Counted from the stretch's first letter, positions 1 to 10,001 are shown. The stretch is 64,000 bases of DNA from an uncultured Tateyamaria sp. (GCF_947497045.1 NZ_CANMEU010000002.1:248001-312000), one strand, 5' to 3'. Program-made: numbers and translations. The notes: a model not told the origin generated them from the letters alone.

Positions 1-109
1 GCGCGCGAAAACCCAGGTTTTTCTCGCTCTGACATCGCTCAAAGCGTCAATCTCTCGGTGCCGGGACGCTCCGCCAGCCCCGGCCAGACCACCGGTAACA
101 CTCAACGAG

Positions 110-3064
110 ATGATGGCCGTGGGGATCTTTACTAACCATCTGCCGCGCCCCCGGTTTGGGGCATCGTTTCAGCGGCCCGCGCTGGCCTGCTGCGTTGTGC
201 TGGCCGCAATCACGGTCGGATCCGCCACCCTGTCCCAAGACAACACCGCGCCGCAAAAAGCGTCCCGCGTGGCCCTCGTCATCGGCAATTCCGCCTATCA
301 AAATGTCGAACCTCTGCCCAATCCGGCCAACGATGCGCGACTTATTGCCGAAAAGCTGTGGGAGTCCGGTTTCGAGGTGATCGAGAGCATTGATGCGGAT
401 CGCGAGACGATGCTGGCCGACCTCGCCACCTTCCGCAGCCGCCTGCGCGAGGGCAGTGAGGCATTGTTCTTTTATGCGGGCCACGGGGTGCAGGTGGGCG
501 GGCGCAATTACCTGTTGCCGATCTCGGTCGCACCGTCTTCGATCGATGATCTGCGCGCCCAGTCGGTGGATGCGCAACTGTTCGTGGACATCATGGATGG
601 CTCTGGCGCGCGGCTGAACATCGTGCTGCTGGATGCCTGCCGCAACAACCCGTTTGTGGACATCACCAGTCAGGATGCGGACGAGATCGCGACCCGCGCC
701 ATCACCATCGGGCAGTCGCGCGATGAGGTGCAGCGCGGGCTGGTCCTGCTGTCCGAGGCCTCGACCGGTGGGCTGGCCGAGATGACGGCCGGTGACAGCG
801 AAACGATGATCAGCTTTGCCACTGCCCCCGGCGCGGTCGCCTTTGACGGTGTCGGCCAGCACAGCCCCTACACCGCCTCTATCGCCGAAACTATCGACGA
901 GCCGGGCCTGGAACTGGCCGAGCTGTTTCGCCGTGTGCGCGGCGGCGTGCGCGAACGCACCGACGGCCAGCAGATCGCCTGGACCACCAGCACGCTGGAA
1001 AACCCGTTCTATTTCAAGCCCGACACCGCCAATCTGCGCGGTGCGACAACCGGGCTCGGGGCCGAAGGCGACACATTGGGCACCCTGCCCCCGCAGCGTA
1101 TCGTGGACCGTATCTTCTGGCGTGCGATCGAGGGGTCCGACCGGTTGGACGCGTTCGAGGCCTATATCAAGACCAGCCCGGATGGGGCCTTTGCCGCGGA
1201 CGCAAGCGCGCGCATCGCGGCCTTGGGGGGGGTACCGGACGCTGTGCGCGCACCCGACCCCGCCCTGCCGGCCTTGCAACCCCGGACCGAGGCCGCACAA
1301 ACCGACTTTCGCGCAGATGTCATTGCGCGGCTCGACAGCGACGCTCACGCGGTTCCGATTGGGGTTGGTCCGTCTCGGGTCGCCCTGTCAGATCAGGGCG
1401 CGGATGGGTGGGTCTATGTGTCGCGCGCACCGCGCTTGGGCGAGATCCGCGCCGCAGATGGCACCCCATTGGCACAGGGGGCTGTGCATTACGTGCGCGT
1501 CGGTGACATGTCGGAATTCGAACCCCATGTAGGCTCCAACGGCGGGCGCGAAACGCTTGAGGGCAAAGTGCTGGGCGAAGGTGGTGCGACCGAGCCGGTC
1601 GCGGTTGACGTCGAAAGCTATGTCGATGCCTGCGACATGCTGGCGGGCAACCCCTATGACAGCGAACGGGTCACGGCGGGCACGCGCCAGTTCATTCTTG
1701 ACCGAAACTTTGAAGGGGCCATCGTCGTGTGCGAGTTGGCCATCGCCCGTTACCCCGATGTGGTGCGGTTCTGGGCGCAACTGGCGCGCGCCTATCGCGC
1801 AGCGGGCCGCTATGAAGACGCACGTGTCTGGCAGGTCCGCGCGGTCGAGGCGGGATATATCAACGCCATGGTCTATCTGGGCCAGATGCATCTGGATGGA
1901 CAGGCCGTCGCGCAGGACTTTGAACGGGCCTACGCGTTGTTTGAAGCGGCTGCGGCTGCGGGCGACACAGCGGCGCTGACCGCGCTGGCCTGGGTCCACC
2001 GGGCGGGCGTCGGTGTGCCGCAGGATTACGCCAAGGCACGCGAATTCTACGAACGGGGTGCTGCGCGCGGCAATGATTGGGCGATGACCAATCTGGGCGA
2101 GTTCTACAAGAAAGGGCTGGGCGTCGAGGCCAATCCCGAAGAGGCCAAGCGGTGGTATATTCAGGCGGCCAAATCCGGCGAGTTGACCGCACAGACCCGC
2201 CTTGCCCGCATGTATCAGGACGGGGATGGCATCGCGCAGGATTTTGAGCAGGCACGGTTCTGGTTCGAAACAGCCGCGTCGCGCAAGGTGCCCAATGGTA
2301 TGACCCGGTTGGGTGTCATGTACGAGCAAGGCCAGGGTACCGCCCCTGATGTGGAGGCCGCCGCCCGGCTCTATGTGCGTGCGGCCCAACAAGGCGACGG
2401 CGAAGCCTATTTCCGGCTGGCCCGGCTTTATGCGTCGCAAACGCCGCTGTTTGATGACCCGGCGCGCGCTGCCTTGCTGTTTGAACGCGCGATCAAGCAA
2501 GAGGTCTATGGCGCAGAACGCGCGCTTGCCAAGCTTTACGAGACCGGGCGCGGCGTCGACAAGGACATGATACGTGCACGGGCGCTTTACAGCGTGGCCG
2601 CCAAGGGCAATCCATGGGCGGCGCGCGATGCCGGGCGGGTATTTGCCTCAAGTGACGGGGTGGAGCCGGATTTTACGACCGCCGCGACATGGTATCGCCA
2701 GGCGGTCGAGGGGGGTGTGCCATGGGCCGCGCTTGATCTGGCAAAACTGACTGAAACGGGCCGCGGTATCGACCAGAACCGCACCGAGGCGTTGGCCCTT
2801 TATGCCAAAGCGCTCAGCCTGTCGGATGATGAAAACCTTGTGCGGCTGGTCGCCGAAGGTGTTGCAAACTACAGCGCGGCCGAATTTATCACCGCCGCGC
2901 AAGTGATGCTGGCGCGCGCGGGCAAACAGCCGGGCGCTGCCGATGGACAACTGGGTGCAGGCACCCAAACCGCCCTTGCCGAAGTTTTTGCCGAGCAAGG
3001 TGTCCCCCTGCCCTCCGGGCCTATAACGATTGATATTTTAGCCATTATTTCAGCAACTTATTAG
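110..3064 (+). CDS. Exported caspase-like protease with Sel1 repeats
   Basis: Predicted peptidase C14 (metacaspase-type p20) protein of 984 residues. Residues 1-42 hold arginines followed by a hydrophobic stretch (ALACCVVLAA), so it is probably exported or membrane-tethered. The p20 domain spans about 52-300. It opens with VALVIGNSAY and keeps the catalytic pair: His125 in FFYAGHG and Cys177 in LLDACRNNP. From about 585 to 915 there are eight or nine Sel1/TPR-like repeats, usually protein-interaction scaffolds. Residues 930-965 (PGAADGQLGAGTQTAL) resemble half of a PG_binding_1 peptidoglycan-binding domain. ATG at 110 or 113 could start it; neither has a strong ribosome site. A lipoprotein gene follows after 10 nt, suggesting one transcript. 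The family is clear; the substrate and role are unknown. Caspase-plus-Sel1 proteins are recurrent but mostly uncharacterised in alphaproteobacteria. Confidence 0.85.
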   Translation: MMAVGIFTNHLPRPRFGASFQRPALACCVVLAAITVGSATLSQDNTAPQKASRVALVIGNSAYQNVEPLPNPANDARLIAEKLWESGFEVIESIDADRETMLADLATFRSRLREGSEALFFYAGHGVQVGGRNYLLPISVAPSSIDDLRAQSVDAQLFVDIMDGSGARLNIVLLDACRNNPFVDITSQDADEIATRAITIGQSRDEVQRGLVLLSEASTGGLAEMTAGDSETMISFATAPGAVAFDGVGQHSPYTASIAETIDEPGLELAELFRRVRGGVRERTDGQQIAWTTSTLENPFYFKPDTANLRGATTGLGAEGDTLGTLPPQRIVDRIFWRAIEGSDRLDAFEAYIKTSPDGAFAADASARIAALGGVPDAVRAPDPALPALQPRTEAAQTDFRADVIARLDSDAHAVPIGVGPSRVALSDQGADGWVYVSRAPRLGEIRAADGTPLAQGAVHYVRVGDMSEFEPHVGSNGGRETLEGKVLGEGGATEPVAVDVESYVDACDMLAGNPYDSERVTAGTRQFILDRNFEGAIVVCELAIARYPDVVRFWAQLARAYRAAGRYEDARVWQVRAVEAGYINAMVYLGQMHLDGQAVAQDFERAYALFEAAAAAGDTAALTALAWVHRAGVGVPQDYAKAREFYERGAARGNDWAMTNLGEFYKKGLGVEANPEEAKRWYIQAAKSGELTAQTRLARMYQDGDGIAQDFEQARFWFETAASRKVPNGMTRLGVMYEQGQGTAPDVEAAARLYVRAAQQGDGEAYFRLARLYASQTPLFDDPARAALLFERAIKQEVYGAERALAKLYETGRGVDKDMIRARALYSVAAKGNPWAARDAGRVFASSDGVEPDFTTAATWYRQAVEGGVPWAALDLAKLTETGRGIDQNRTEALALYAKALSLSDDENLVRLVAEGVANYSAAEFITAAQVMLARAGKQPGAADGQLGAGTQTALAEVFAEQGVPLPSGPITIDILAIISATY

Positions 3065-3074
3065 GAGACAGACA

Positions 3075-3527
3075 ATGATGAACCGATACTTCTGTGCCGC
3101 GGCCTTGGCGTTTCCCCTGTTTTTGACGGCCTGTGACGAGGCCCCGGTGTCGTACCGTTCAACCGCTGAAGACGTCACGCGGCTCCAGTCGCTCGGGTTC
3201 AGCGTCGCCGCTCAAACCCCCTCGGGCACCCCAATGGCGTTGCGCTATACCGGGCCGATCAATGCGGCGGTGCAGTGTCGGACCCCATCGGGTCAGGCGC
3301 GCACGCCCAGGCCGCGCGCGACAGCCGCCAATGGCACCGTGGAAGAATACAAGCTGAACAGCTATGTCATGTTCGAGCCGGGCAGTGGTGCCCGTGACGG
3401 GCTTTACGTCGTCAGCAAGGCCACACGACCCTCTGCCCGCCGCGCCGCCACTAAAGTCGAGACAATCGCCTTTGCACCCGGTGAACGCGGCACCTTTGCC
3501 TCGGGCCTTTCGTGTCGGGCAACCTGA
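3075..3527 (+). CDS. Small predicted lipoprotein, unknown function
   Basis: A 150-residue protein with a type II signal peptide: MMNRYFCAAALAFPLFLTAC, lipobox LTAC, lipidated Cys20. The mature part has no recognisable domain. It has two further cysteines (about residue 72 in QCRTP and near the C-terminus in LSCRAT) that could form a disulfide in the periplasm. It sits 10 nt after the caspase/Sel1 gene, and its 3' end overlaps the GTG start of the glycosyltransferase gene by 16 nt, so the three genes are probably co-transcribed and translationally coupled. A purine-rich AGGAGA lies just upstream of the start. Function is unassigned. Confidence 0.75.
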   Translation: MMNRYFCAAALAFPLFLTACDEAPVSYRSTAEDVTRLQSLGFSVAAQTPSGTPMALRYTGPINAAVQCRTPSGQARTPRPRATAANGTVEEYKLNSYVMFEPGSGARDGLYVVSKATRPSARRAATKVETIAFAPGERGTFASGLSCRAT

Positions 3528-5788
3528 TCGGCAGCGCGACACCGGTTGAAGTTGATATCCTGATCCTCACGGACATCCGCGTGGGCGATATCGCAACGCC
3601 ATGTCACAGCGCCGCCATCACCGCCCTTGCAAAGGCCGGATACAGCGTGGCCGTCACTCCGGTGATCAGCGACGCGGTGCGGGCCGATCCCTATGCGGTC
3701 GATCCCGATCTGCGCGCCTTGTTCAAGGCAAGCAACATCCGCTGGATCGGGCCGGAGGCCGCCGTGACCTGTACCCTCGCCTTGGCCTTCGATGCGCGCC
3801 TCTTTGCCGCCAGCCTGACCCGTGCCCCCCGTATTGACGCACGGCAACGCGTTATCACGGTGGAGCGTCCGGCCGCCTATGCGAGCCTCGACAGGCCCGC
3901 CCGCAACCGCCTGCGCGCGCGGGCCGAGACGGTCATGGGCGGCCCGGTCCTGTGGGCCCCCACATCGATGATTGCGCGCGATGCCATGGTCTATGTCACG
4001 CCGGATTGGCCCCTGGCGGATCAGGACTGGGCACCCGTGGCTCCCGATCTGAGCCATGTGCACGCCGACGCCGCCGAGCGTGCACGGCCCACACTTGGGC
4101 GTGCACGCATCGCACGGACGCGTCCCGCATCCCCATGGCCCGCCCCGTTTCGCACCACGCCCCTTGTTGCCTTGCGCGAACGGGGGCTGGCTGATGACGC
4201 GGGCGAGGATTGGCCTCACCCTGCCCCGGTCGAGATATGGCCCGATGACCACTTGGCGATGGATGCGTTTCTGGCCAAGGTCGATCTGCTTGCCAATGCG
4301 GACCTTGCCCATGACGACCCGGTTCCGGTCGAGGCACTGATGGCGATATCGGCAGGTGTCGTGCCCTGCCTGCCCGAACCCTATCGCGAGATTTTTGGCG
4401 GTGCGGCGGTCTATGGCGATCCGCACGAGCTGGTTCAGGCGGCTGTTGACCTCACACTGAACCCCGACCTGATGGAAGGCGCGCGGCAGGCAGGCATCGC
4501 AATGCGGCGCGAGGTCTTTGCGCCCGCCCTCTTTGTGGCCCGGGTTGCGACCCTGATCGGGGCACCCTCGGTCACCCCCTTTGCGCCTGCGATCCACACA
4601 ACCCCAAATGCCCGCGTTCTGTTCTATTCGACCAATGGGATCGGGATGGGGCATCTGACCCGGCAGCTGGCCGTGGCGCGGCGACTGCCCGCGCGCCTTC
4701 AGCCAGTGTTCGTCAGCCATTCGCGTGCCGTCGACACCGTCCGCCAGTTCGGCTTTGTCAGCGAACACCTGCCCTATCATACGACCTACGGGCAGGCGCA
4801 GGCTCATTGGAACATCGGCCTTGCCGCCGCACTTGAGGCCACATTTGCATTCTACAAACCGGACACGGTGATCTTTGACGGCAATGTGCCGTTCAAGGGC
4901 TTACTGAAAGCCTTGGCGCGCCGTCCGGGGATCGCCTCTGTCTGGGTACGGCGTGCGATGTGGGGGGCGGGGCGCGATATCGTCGGGCTTGAGCGGGGGG
5001 CAGCATTCGATGTTGTTGTCGAACCGCTTGATCCCGCCTGGGCCTATGATCACGGACCAACGGTCGACTACGCCGCGCAGACCCGCAGCGTGCCGCCCGT
5101 GCGCATCCTTGATGAGTCCGAACGACCCGCCCGTGCGGAGGCCTGCGCCGCACTTGGCCTCGACCCGTCAGACACAAATGCACTGGTGGCGACGGGATCG
5201 GGCAATAACTTCGACCTTGCAGGGATCACCACCCGCGTTATCGACGGGCTCAGCGGGCGGGCGGGCGTGGGGGTCGCCCTCGCTGAATGGCAAATTGCGC
5301 AACAGCGTCTGGATGTGCCCGACACCATCGCGCGGCTGAACGGATACCCGTTTGCGCAATATCTGTCCGCCTTCGATTTTGCGGTGGCCGCCCCCGGATA
5401 CAACACCTTCTGCGAACATCTGGCCGCCGGTCTGCCCACGCTCTGGGTGCCCAATGAGCATGCGCAGATGGATCAGCAAATCGAACGTGCGCGCTATGCG
5501 GTTGATACGCGCTGCGGGGTGATGGTGCGCCGGGACGCGCCGTTTGACGTGGCCGGGGCGCTGTCGCACCTTTTGGACCCCGCCAATCGGGATCGGATGG
5601 CGCAGGCGGGCGCACGGCTTGCCCGGCAGCAGATGCAGGACAACGGGGCCAGCGCCTTGGCAGAGCTTGTCACCGACCTTGCCGGATCAACGATTGCACG
5701 GTTGCCGATGGAAGCGGACCACCCTGAGCCACAGGAACCGACTGACACAACACCGGGCCACCTGCCACAACAGATGCATCCTGCCTAG
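3512..5788 (+). CDS. Two-domain glycosyltransferase (GT4-like plus MurG/GT28-like)
   Basis: A 758-residue protein starting at GTG 3512 inside the end of the lipoprotein gene. The N-terminal half (about 10-360) looks like a degenerate GT-B glycosyltransferase whose end (PVEALMAISAGVVPCLPEPY) resembles the donor-binding part of GT4 enzymes. The C-terminal half (about 368-730) is MurG/GT28-like. It has YSTNGIGMGHLTRQ at the acceptor side and PGYNTFCEHLAAGLPTLWVP plus EHAQMDQQ at the nucleotide-sugar side. The last 30 residues are polar and probably disordered. No signal peptide or membrane segment is evident, so it likely acts in the cytoplasm on a nucleotide-sugar donor. Donor and acceptor cannot be read from sequence. 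Context suggests a modification linked to the exported caspase-like protein or its lipoprotein neighbour, which is inference. Confidence 0.75.
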   Translation: MSGNLIGSATPVEVDILILTDIRVGDIATPCHSAAITALAKAGYSVAVTPVISDAVRADPYAVDPDLRALFKASNIRWIGPEAAVTCTLALAFDARLFAASLTRAPRIDARQRVITVERPAAYASLDRPARNRLRARAETVMGGPVLWAPTSMIARDAMVYVTPDWPLADQDWAPVAPDLSHVHADAAERARPTLGRARIARTRPASPWPAPFRTTPLVALRERGLADDAGEDWPHPAPVEIWPDDHLAMDAFLAKVDLLANADLAHDDPVPVEALMAISAGVVPCLPEPYREIFGGAAVYGDPHELVQAAVDLTLNPDLMEGARQAGIAMRREVFAPALFVARVATLIGAPSVTPFAPAIHTTPNARVLFYSTNGIGMGHLTRQLAVARRLPARLQPVFVSHSRAVDTVRQFGFVSEHLPYHTTYGQAQAHWNIGLAAALEATFAFYKPDTVIFDGNVPFKGLLKALARRPGIASVWVRRAMWGAGRDIVGLERGAAFDVVVEPLDPAWAYDHGPTVDYAAQTRSVPPVRILDESERPARAEACAALGLDPSDTNALVATGSGNNFDLAGITTRVIDGLSGRAGVGVALAEWQIAQQRLDVPDTIARLNGYPFAQYLSAFDFAVAAPGYNTFCEHLAAGLPTLWVPNEHAQMDQQIERARYAVDTRCGVMVRRDAPFDVAGALSHLLDPANRDRMAQAGARLARQQMQDNGASALAELVTDLAGSTIARLPMEADHPEPQEPTDTTPGHLPQQMHPA

Positions 5789-5804
5789 CAAGGACCACAT
5801 CCGG

Positions 5805-6869
5805 TCACACGGTCCGGCGCACCCCCGTCTCGGCGTCAAAGATATGCGCCTGACCCGGCTGCACTGCAAAGCGCATGATCTGCCCATGGCTGGACGGCGC
5901 ATGCACACCTTGCAGGCTTATGGTGAAACTGTCGGATGATCCGGCCAGCTTGCTGTGAAACAGTGTGTTGGCCCCAAGCGGTTCGGTCATTTGAACCAAG
6001 GCGTGAAGGGGGCCGTCTTCGGCCACATCCATATGCTCGGGCCGGATGCCCAGTTTGACCGGCCCGTCCGGCCCGTCCGGCCCTGCCGTGGCCAAGACGA
6101 CCCGACCGTCAACCATCACGTTGCCATTCTTCACCTCGGCATCGATGACATTCATCGCAGGGCTGCCGATAAACTGCGCGGCAAACAGCGTGCGCGGGGT
6201 TTCATAGACCTCGAGCGGGGTGCCGATCTGCTCGACCATTCCGGCGTTCATCACGATCATCCGGTCGGCCATGGTCATCGCCTCGACCTGATCATGGGTC
6301 ACATAAAGCGAGGTGATGCCCAGTTTTGATTGCAGTTCCCTGATCTCAAGACGCATCTGCACGCGCAGCTTGGCATCCAGGTTGGACAGAGGCTCGTCAA
6401 AGAGAAACACCGCCGGTTCGCGCACAATCGCGCGGCCCATCGCGACGCGCTGGCGCTGCCCGCCCGACAGTTGCTTGGGTTTGCGATCGAGCAAGGGCGA
6501 GAGTTGCAACATCGTTGCGACCTCTTCGACCTTGGCGTTGATCTGATCCTTGGGCATCCTGGCGATCTTCAGCCCATAACCCATGTTCTGGCGCACCGAC
6601 ATATGCGGATAAAGCGCGTAATTCTGGAACACCATCGCCACATCGCGATCCATCGGTTCCTTGTCGTTGGCACGCGCATCATTGATCAGCACATCCCCCG
6701 ACGAGATCGTCTCAAGCCCCGCAACCATGCGCAACAGCGTGGATTTTCCGCAGCCGGAGGGGCCGACAATCACGATGAATTCACCATCCGCAATATCCGC
6801 GTCGATCCCGTGGATCACATGGGTGGGGCCAAAGTTCTTCTTGACGTTGTTGAGGGTAATGGTCGCCAT
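5805..6869 (-). CDS. ugpC: sn-Glycerol-3-phosphate ABC transporter ATPase UgpC
   Basis: A 354-residue ATP-binding subunit that energises glycerol-3-phosphate (or glycerophosphodiester) import. Walker A is GPSGCGKST (about 37-45), the signature is LSGGQRQR, Walker B is FLFDEPLSNLD, followed by a switch His in YVTHDQ. The C-terminal part (about 240-350) is the TOBE/regulatory domain typical of the MalK/UgpC group. I start it at the ATG at 6869 (MATITLNNVKKNF) because the upstream in-frame residues do not match the family. It is the last gene of ugpB-ugpA-ugpE-ugpC, 4 nt after ugpE. MalK-type ATPases look alike; the substrate is assigned from the operon partners. Confidence 0.9.
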   Translation of the reverse strand: MATITLNNVKKNFGPTHVIHGIDADIADGEFIVIVGPSGCGKSTLLRMVAGLETISSGDVLINDARANDKEPMDRDVAMVFQNYALYPHMSVRQNMGYGLKIARMPKDQINAKVEEVATMLQLSPLLDRKPKQLSGGQRQRVAMGRAIVREPAVFLFDEPLSNLDAKLRVQMRLEIRELQSKLGITSLYVTHDQVEAMTMADRMIVMNAGMVEQIGTPLEVYETPRTLFAAQFIGSPAMNVIDAEVKNGNVMVDGRVVLATAGPDGPDGPVKLGIRPEHMDVAEDGPLHALVQMTEPLGANTLFHSKLAGSSDSFTISLQGVHAPSSHGQIMRFAVQPGQAHIFDAETGVRRTV

Positions 6870-6873
6870 GATG

Positions 6874-7731
6874 TTATTTCTCACTGTCCACAAGGCCGCG
6901 AATAAACAGCCGTTGCATGCTGACCACGACGATCACCGGGGGGATCATCGCAAGGATGGATGTGGCCATGATCACCGGCCAGTCGGCGACATCATCGCCC
7001 GACGGGAACATCTGTTTGATGCCCATGACGATGGTGTTCATTTCGGGGTCCGTGGTGATCAAAAGCGGCCACAGATATTGGTTCCAGCCGTAAATGAACA
7101 GGATCACGAACAGGGCGGCCACGTTTGTGCGGCTCATCGGGACGACAATGTCCCAGAAAAACCGCATCGGGCGGGCCCCGTCCACGCGCGCGGCCTCGGC
7201 CAACTCATCCGGGATGGTCAGGAAAAACTGGCGAAACAGGAAGGTTGCCGTGGCCGAGGCAATCAGCGGAAAGATCAGCCCGCCATAGCTGTTGAGCATG
7301 CCGAACCCCGCGACCACCTCATAGGTGGGCACGATGCGCACCTCGACCGGCAGCATCAGAGTCAGAAAGATCATCCAGAAAAAGACGTTTCGCCCTGGAA
7401 AGCGGAAATAGACGATCGCAAAGGCCGAGAGCAGTGAAATAACGATCTTGCCCACCGCGATCCCGATGGCCATCACAAGGCTGTTGAACAGCATCGTGGC
7501 CACCGGCACGTTGACGCCCGAAAACAGCGCCGCCGCGTAGTTTTCCCAGAACCGGTCGCCCGGCAGCAGCGGCATCGGCGGGCGCACGATTTCGGCTTGG
7601 GTCACGGTGGAGGCCACAAAGGCCAGCCAGATTGGAAAGAAGATCACCAGCACGCCCAAAATCATCAAAACGTGCGTCAGCCACAGGCCCGCCCCACGCT
7701 TTTCCACCATCCCATGAACTTCGCGCGCCAT
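6874..7731 (-). CDS. ugpE: Glycerol-3-phosphate ABC transporter permease UgpE
   Basis: A 285-residue inner-membrane permease with about six transmembrane helices (first [20 protein letters not shown]) and the EAA loop, [23 protein letters not shown], which contacts the ATPase. Family length is about 280. Its start overlaps the ugpA stop by one nucleotide (TGATG), the mark of translational coupling. An alternative start is the Met eight codons in. It pairs with UgpA to form the pore of the importer. Confidence 0.9.
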   Translation of the reverse strand: MAREVHGMVEKRGAGLWLTHVLMILGVLVIFFPIWLAFVASTVTQAEIVRPPMPLLPGDRFWENYAAALFSGVNVPVATMLFNSLVMAIGIAVGKIVISLLSAFAIVYFRFPGRNVFFWMIFLTLMLPVEVRIVPTYEVVAGFGMLNSYGGLIFPLIASATATFLFRQFFLTIPDELAEAARVDGARPMRFFWDIVVPMSRTNVAALFVILFIYGWNQYLWPLLITTDPEMNTIVMGIKQMFPSGDDVADWPVIMATSILAMIPPVIVVVSMQRLFIRGLVDSEK

Positions 7732-8612
7732 CAGTAATGCACCCGCTTTTCAACGAACTTGAACTGGATCACCGTCAGCAGCCCCACAACGATCAGCAAG
7801 ATCACGGATTGGGCCGAGGATGAGCCAAGGTCCTGCCCCACAAACCCGTCCGAAAACACTTTGTAGACCAGAATTGTGGTCGATTGTTGCGGCCCGCCCG
7901 AGGTGATCGTGTGGATCACGCCAAAGGTCTCAAAGAAGGAATAGACCACGTTGACGACCAGCAGGAAGAAGGTAGTGGGCGAAAGCAGCGGCAACACAAT
8001 GGTCCAGAACCGTTTCCAGAATCGCGCCCCGTCAATGGCCGCCGCTTCGATCACCGATCTTGGGACCGCCTGCAGGGCCGCAAAGAAAAAGAGGAAGTTG
8101 TAGCTGATCCGCCCCCAGGCCGAGGCGACGACAACCAGCCCCATCGCTTCGCCCCCGTTCAGCACGTGGTTCCAGTCATAACCCAGATTGCCCAGATACC
8201 ATGACACGACGCCGACGCGGGTGTTGAACATGAACAGCCACAGCACCCCCGCCACCGCCGGAGCGACCGCATAGGGCCAGATCAGCAGCGTGCGGTAGAC
8301 ACCCGACCCTTTGATCAGCCGATCCGCAATAACGGCCAGAAACAGCGCCGGGATCATCGAACACAGCGTGACCAGAATGGAAAAGACCGCGGTGGTCACA
8401 AAGGACGCGCGGTAGAATTTGTCGCTGAGCAGGAATTCAAAGTTGCCCAGACCCACGAATTGCGAGGACAGCCCGAATGGGTCCGGAATGAACAGCGATT
8501 GCCAGATCGCCTGCCCTGCGGGGTAAAAGAAAAACACCGCTGAAATCAGAACCTGAGGCGCAATCAAAAGCGCCGGCAACCACCAGCCACGAAACGTGAC
8601 GCGTTTTTCCAT
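7731..8612 (-). CDS. ugpA: Glycerol-3-phosphate ABC transporter permease UgpA
   Basis: A 293-residue permease with six predicted membrane helices. The first is [20 protein letters not shown] after a short basic N-terminus ([11 protein letters not shown]). The EAA loop is [22 protein letters not shown]. Length and order match UgpA of the CUT1 family. It lies 75 nt downstream of ugpB, with a stable hairpin in that gap, and is coupled directly to ugpE. The partner permease and binding protein support glycerol-3-phosphate as the substrate. Confidence 0.9.
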   Translation of the reverse strand: MEKRVTFRGWWLPALLIAPQVLISAVFFFYPAGQAIWQSLFIPDPFGLSSQFVGLGNFEFLLSDKFYRASFVTTAVFSILVTLCSMIPALFLAVIADRLIKGSGVYRTLLIWPYAVAPAVAGVLWLFMFNTRVGVVSWYLGNLGYDWNHVLNGGEAMGLVVVASAWGRISYNFLFFFAALQAVPRSVIEAAAIDGARFWKRFWTIVLPLLSPTTFFLLVVNVVYSFFETFGVIHTITSGGPQQSTTILVYKVFSDGFVGQDLGSSSAQSVILLIVVGLLTVIQFKFVEKRVHY

Positions 8613-8640
8613 GTCGCTGCCCCTGCGAAAATTAGCCCAA

Positions 8641-8673
8641 AGAAAAATGGGCAGGCCCGATGCTGGCCCGCCC
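8641..8673 (-). terminator. Intercistronic hairpin between ugpB and ugpA
   Basis: Reading the minus strand, 8673-8665 (GGGCGGGCC) pairs with 8657-8649 (GGCCTGCCC) over nine base pairs including one G-T wobble, with a 7-nt loop, followed at once by ATTTTTCTTT. This is the form of an intrinsic terminator or attenuator. Directly behind a binding-protein gene it would leave ugpB mRNA more abundant than the permease and ATPase part, as is common in ABC importer operons. Confidence 0.6.
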
Positions 8674-8687
8674 CGATTGCCGTCCGT

Positions 8688-10001
8688 CTAGCGGTTGGCG
8701 GCTTCAAAGCGGCGCAACAGCGCGTCGCCTCGTTCCTTGGCGCTGTCCATCGCCTCTTGCGCGGTTTTGTCGCCCGCCCAGATACCTTCCAGCTCTTCGT
8801 CGATGATGCCGCGGATCTGATCGAATGACCCAAGACGCAGACCTTTGGAATTGGCCGTCGGCTCCTTGGCGGTCATCTGGATCACAGCGACGTCCGTGCC
8901 GGGGTTCTGTTCATAAAAACCGACTGCGCGGGTCGCAACACCCGCCTCGGCTGTGATGGGCAGATACCCTGTGTTCTGGTGCCACGAGGCTTGCACGTCC
9001 GAGGACGACAGGAAGCTGAGGAATTCGCCGACACCTTTGTATTCGGCATCCTCATGGCCCGACATCACCCAAAGGGAGGCCCCGCCGATGATCGTGTTTT
9101 GCGGTGCGTTACCGACACCTTCCCAATAGGGCAAGGGGCGCACGTCAAATTCAAACTCGGCCTCGGAACTTATGCCCGCATAGCCCGCCGAACTTTCGGT
9201 AAAGAGCGCACATTCGCCCGCTCGGAAGTTTGCACCGCCCTCATTGCGCCGACCGGTATAGATGAATTTCCCGTCGCGAGCCCACTCGCCCATCGCCGTG
9301 AGGTGCGCAACCTGTGCCGGGCCGTTCAGCGCCAGCTCGGTGTCGAGCCCGGCAAAGCCGTTGTCCCGCGTCGCAAACGGCACGTCATGGTAGGCCGAGA
9401 AGTTTTCAAGGTGGATCCAGCTTTGCCACGCGGTCACAAGGCCGCATTCTTCGCCGCCCTCTTTCAGCTGATCCAGCACCGCACCGACGTTCTGCCATGT
9501 GGACAGGTCCGTGTCGGGGTCAACGCCCGCTTCCTGCATTGCATCCCGGTTCACCCACAGCACAGGCGTGGACGAGTTGAAGGGCAGCGACAGCATCTCG
9601 CCATCGGTCGAGGTGTAATACCCTTTCACAGCACCAATATAAGCATCGGCGTCAAACTCGGCACCACTTTCGGCCATCACTTCGTGCACGGGTTTGACCG
9701 CACCACCGGCCGCCATCATCGTGGCTGTGCCGACCTCGAACACCATCAGGATATGGGGCTGCTCGCCCGCCCGGAAGGCGGCAATCCCGGCATTCAGCGT
9801 TTCGGAATAGTTGCCCTTGTGGCTTTCGACGACGACATAGTCGCTTTGACTGGCGTTGAACTCTTCGACCTGAGCCTTGACCAACTCGCCAAGACGGCCT
9901 GTGAAGGCGTGCCAGAATTGGACCTCGGCCTGCGCCGAGGCGACCATCGGAAACAGGATAGCAGTGGATGCGGCAAGACCGCCGAGCAGTGATTTTTTCA
10001 T
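8688..10001 (-). CDS. ugpB: Glycerol-3-phosphate binding protein UgpB
   Basis: A 437-residue periplasmic solute-binding protein of the CUT1 type. The signal peptide MKKSLLGGLAASTAILFPMVASAQA is clear, then EVQFWHAFTGRLGELVKAQV, typical of UgpB (W-H-A at the start of the mature protein). I start it at ATG 10001 because GGGAGGAAGA lies immediately upstream and the signal peptide follows. It captures glycerol-3-phosphate for the UgpAE-UgpC importer. First gene of the operon; a Pho-box-like site lies about 90 nt upstream. Confidence 0.9.
   Translation of the reverse strand: MKKSLLGGLAASTAILFPMVASAQAEVQFWHAFTGRLGELVKAQVEEFNASQSDYVVVESHKGNYSETLNAGIAAFRAGEQPHILMVFEVGTATMMAAGGAVKPVHEVMAESGAEFDADAYIGAVKGYYTSTDGEMLSLPFNSSTPVLWVNRDAMQEAGVDPDTDLSTWQNVGAVLDQLKEGGEECGLVTAWQSWIHLENFSAYHDVPFATRDNGFAGLDTELALNGPAQVAHLTAMGEWARDGKFIYTGRRNEGGANFRAGECALFTESSAGYAGISSEAEFEFDVRPLPYWEGVGNAPQNTIIGGASLWVMSGHEDAEYKGVGEFLSFLSSSDVQASWHQNTGYLPITAEAGVATRAVGFYEQNPGTDVAVIQMTAKEPTANSKGLRLGSFDQIRGIIDEELEGIWAGDKTAQEAMDSAKERGDALLRRFEAANR

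Noticed and set aside
47-1348. 433-codon ORF on the minus strand opposite the caspase gene
   Set aside because: No family motifs, no ribosome site, and the composition is that of an antisense shadow of a GC-rich gene.
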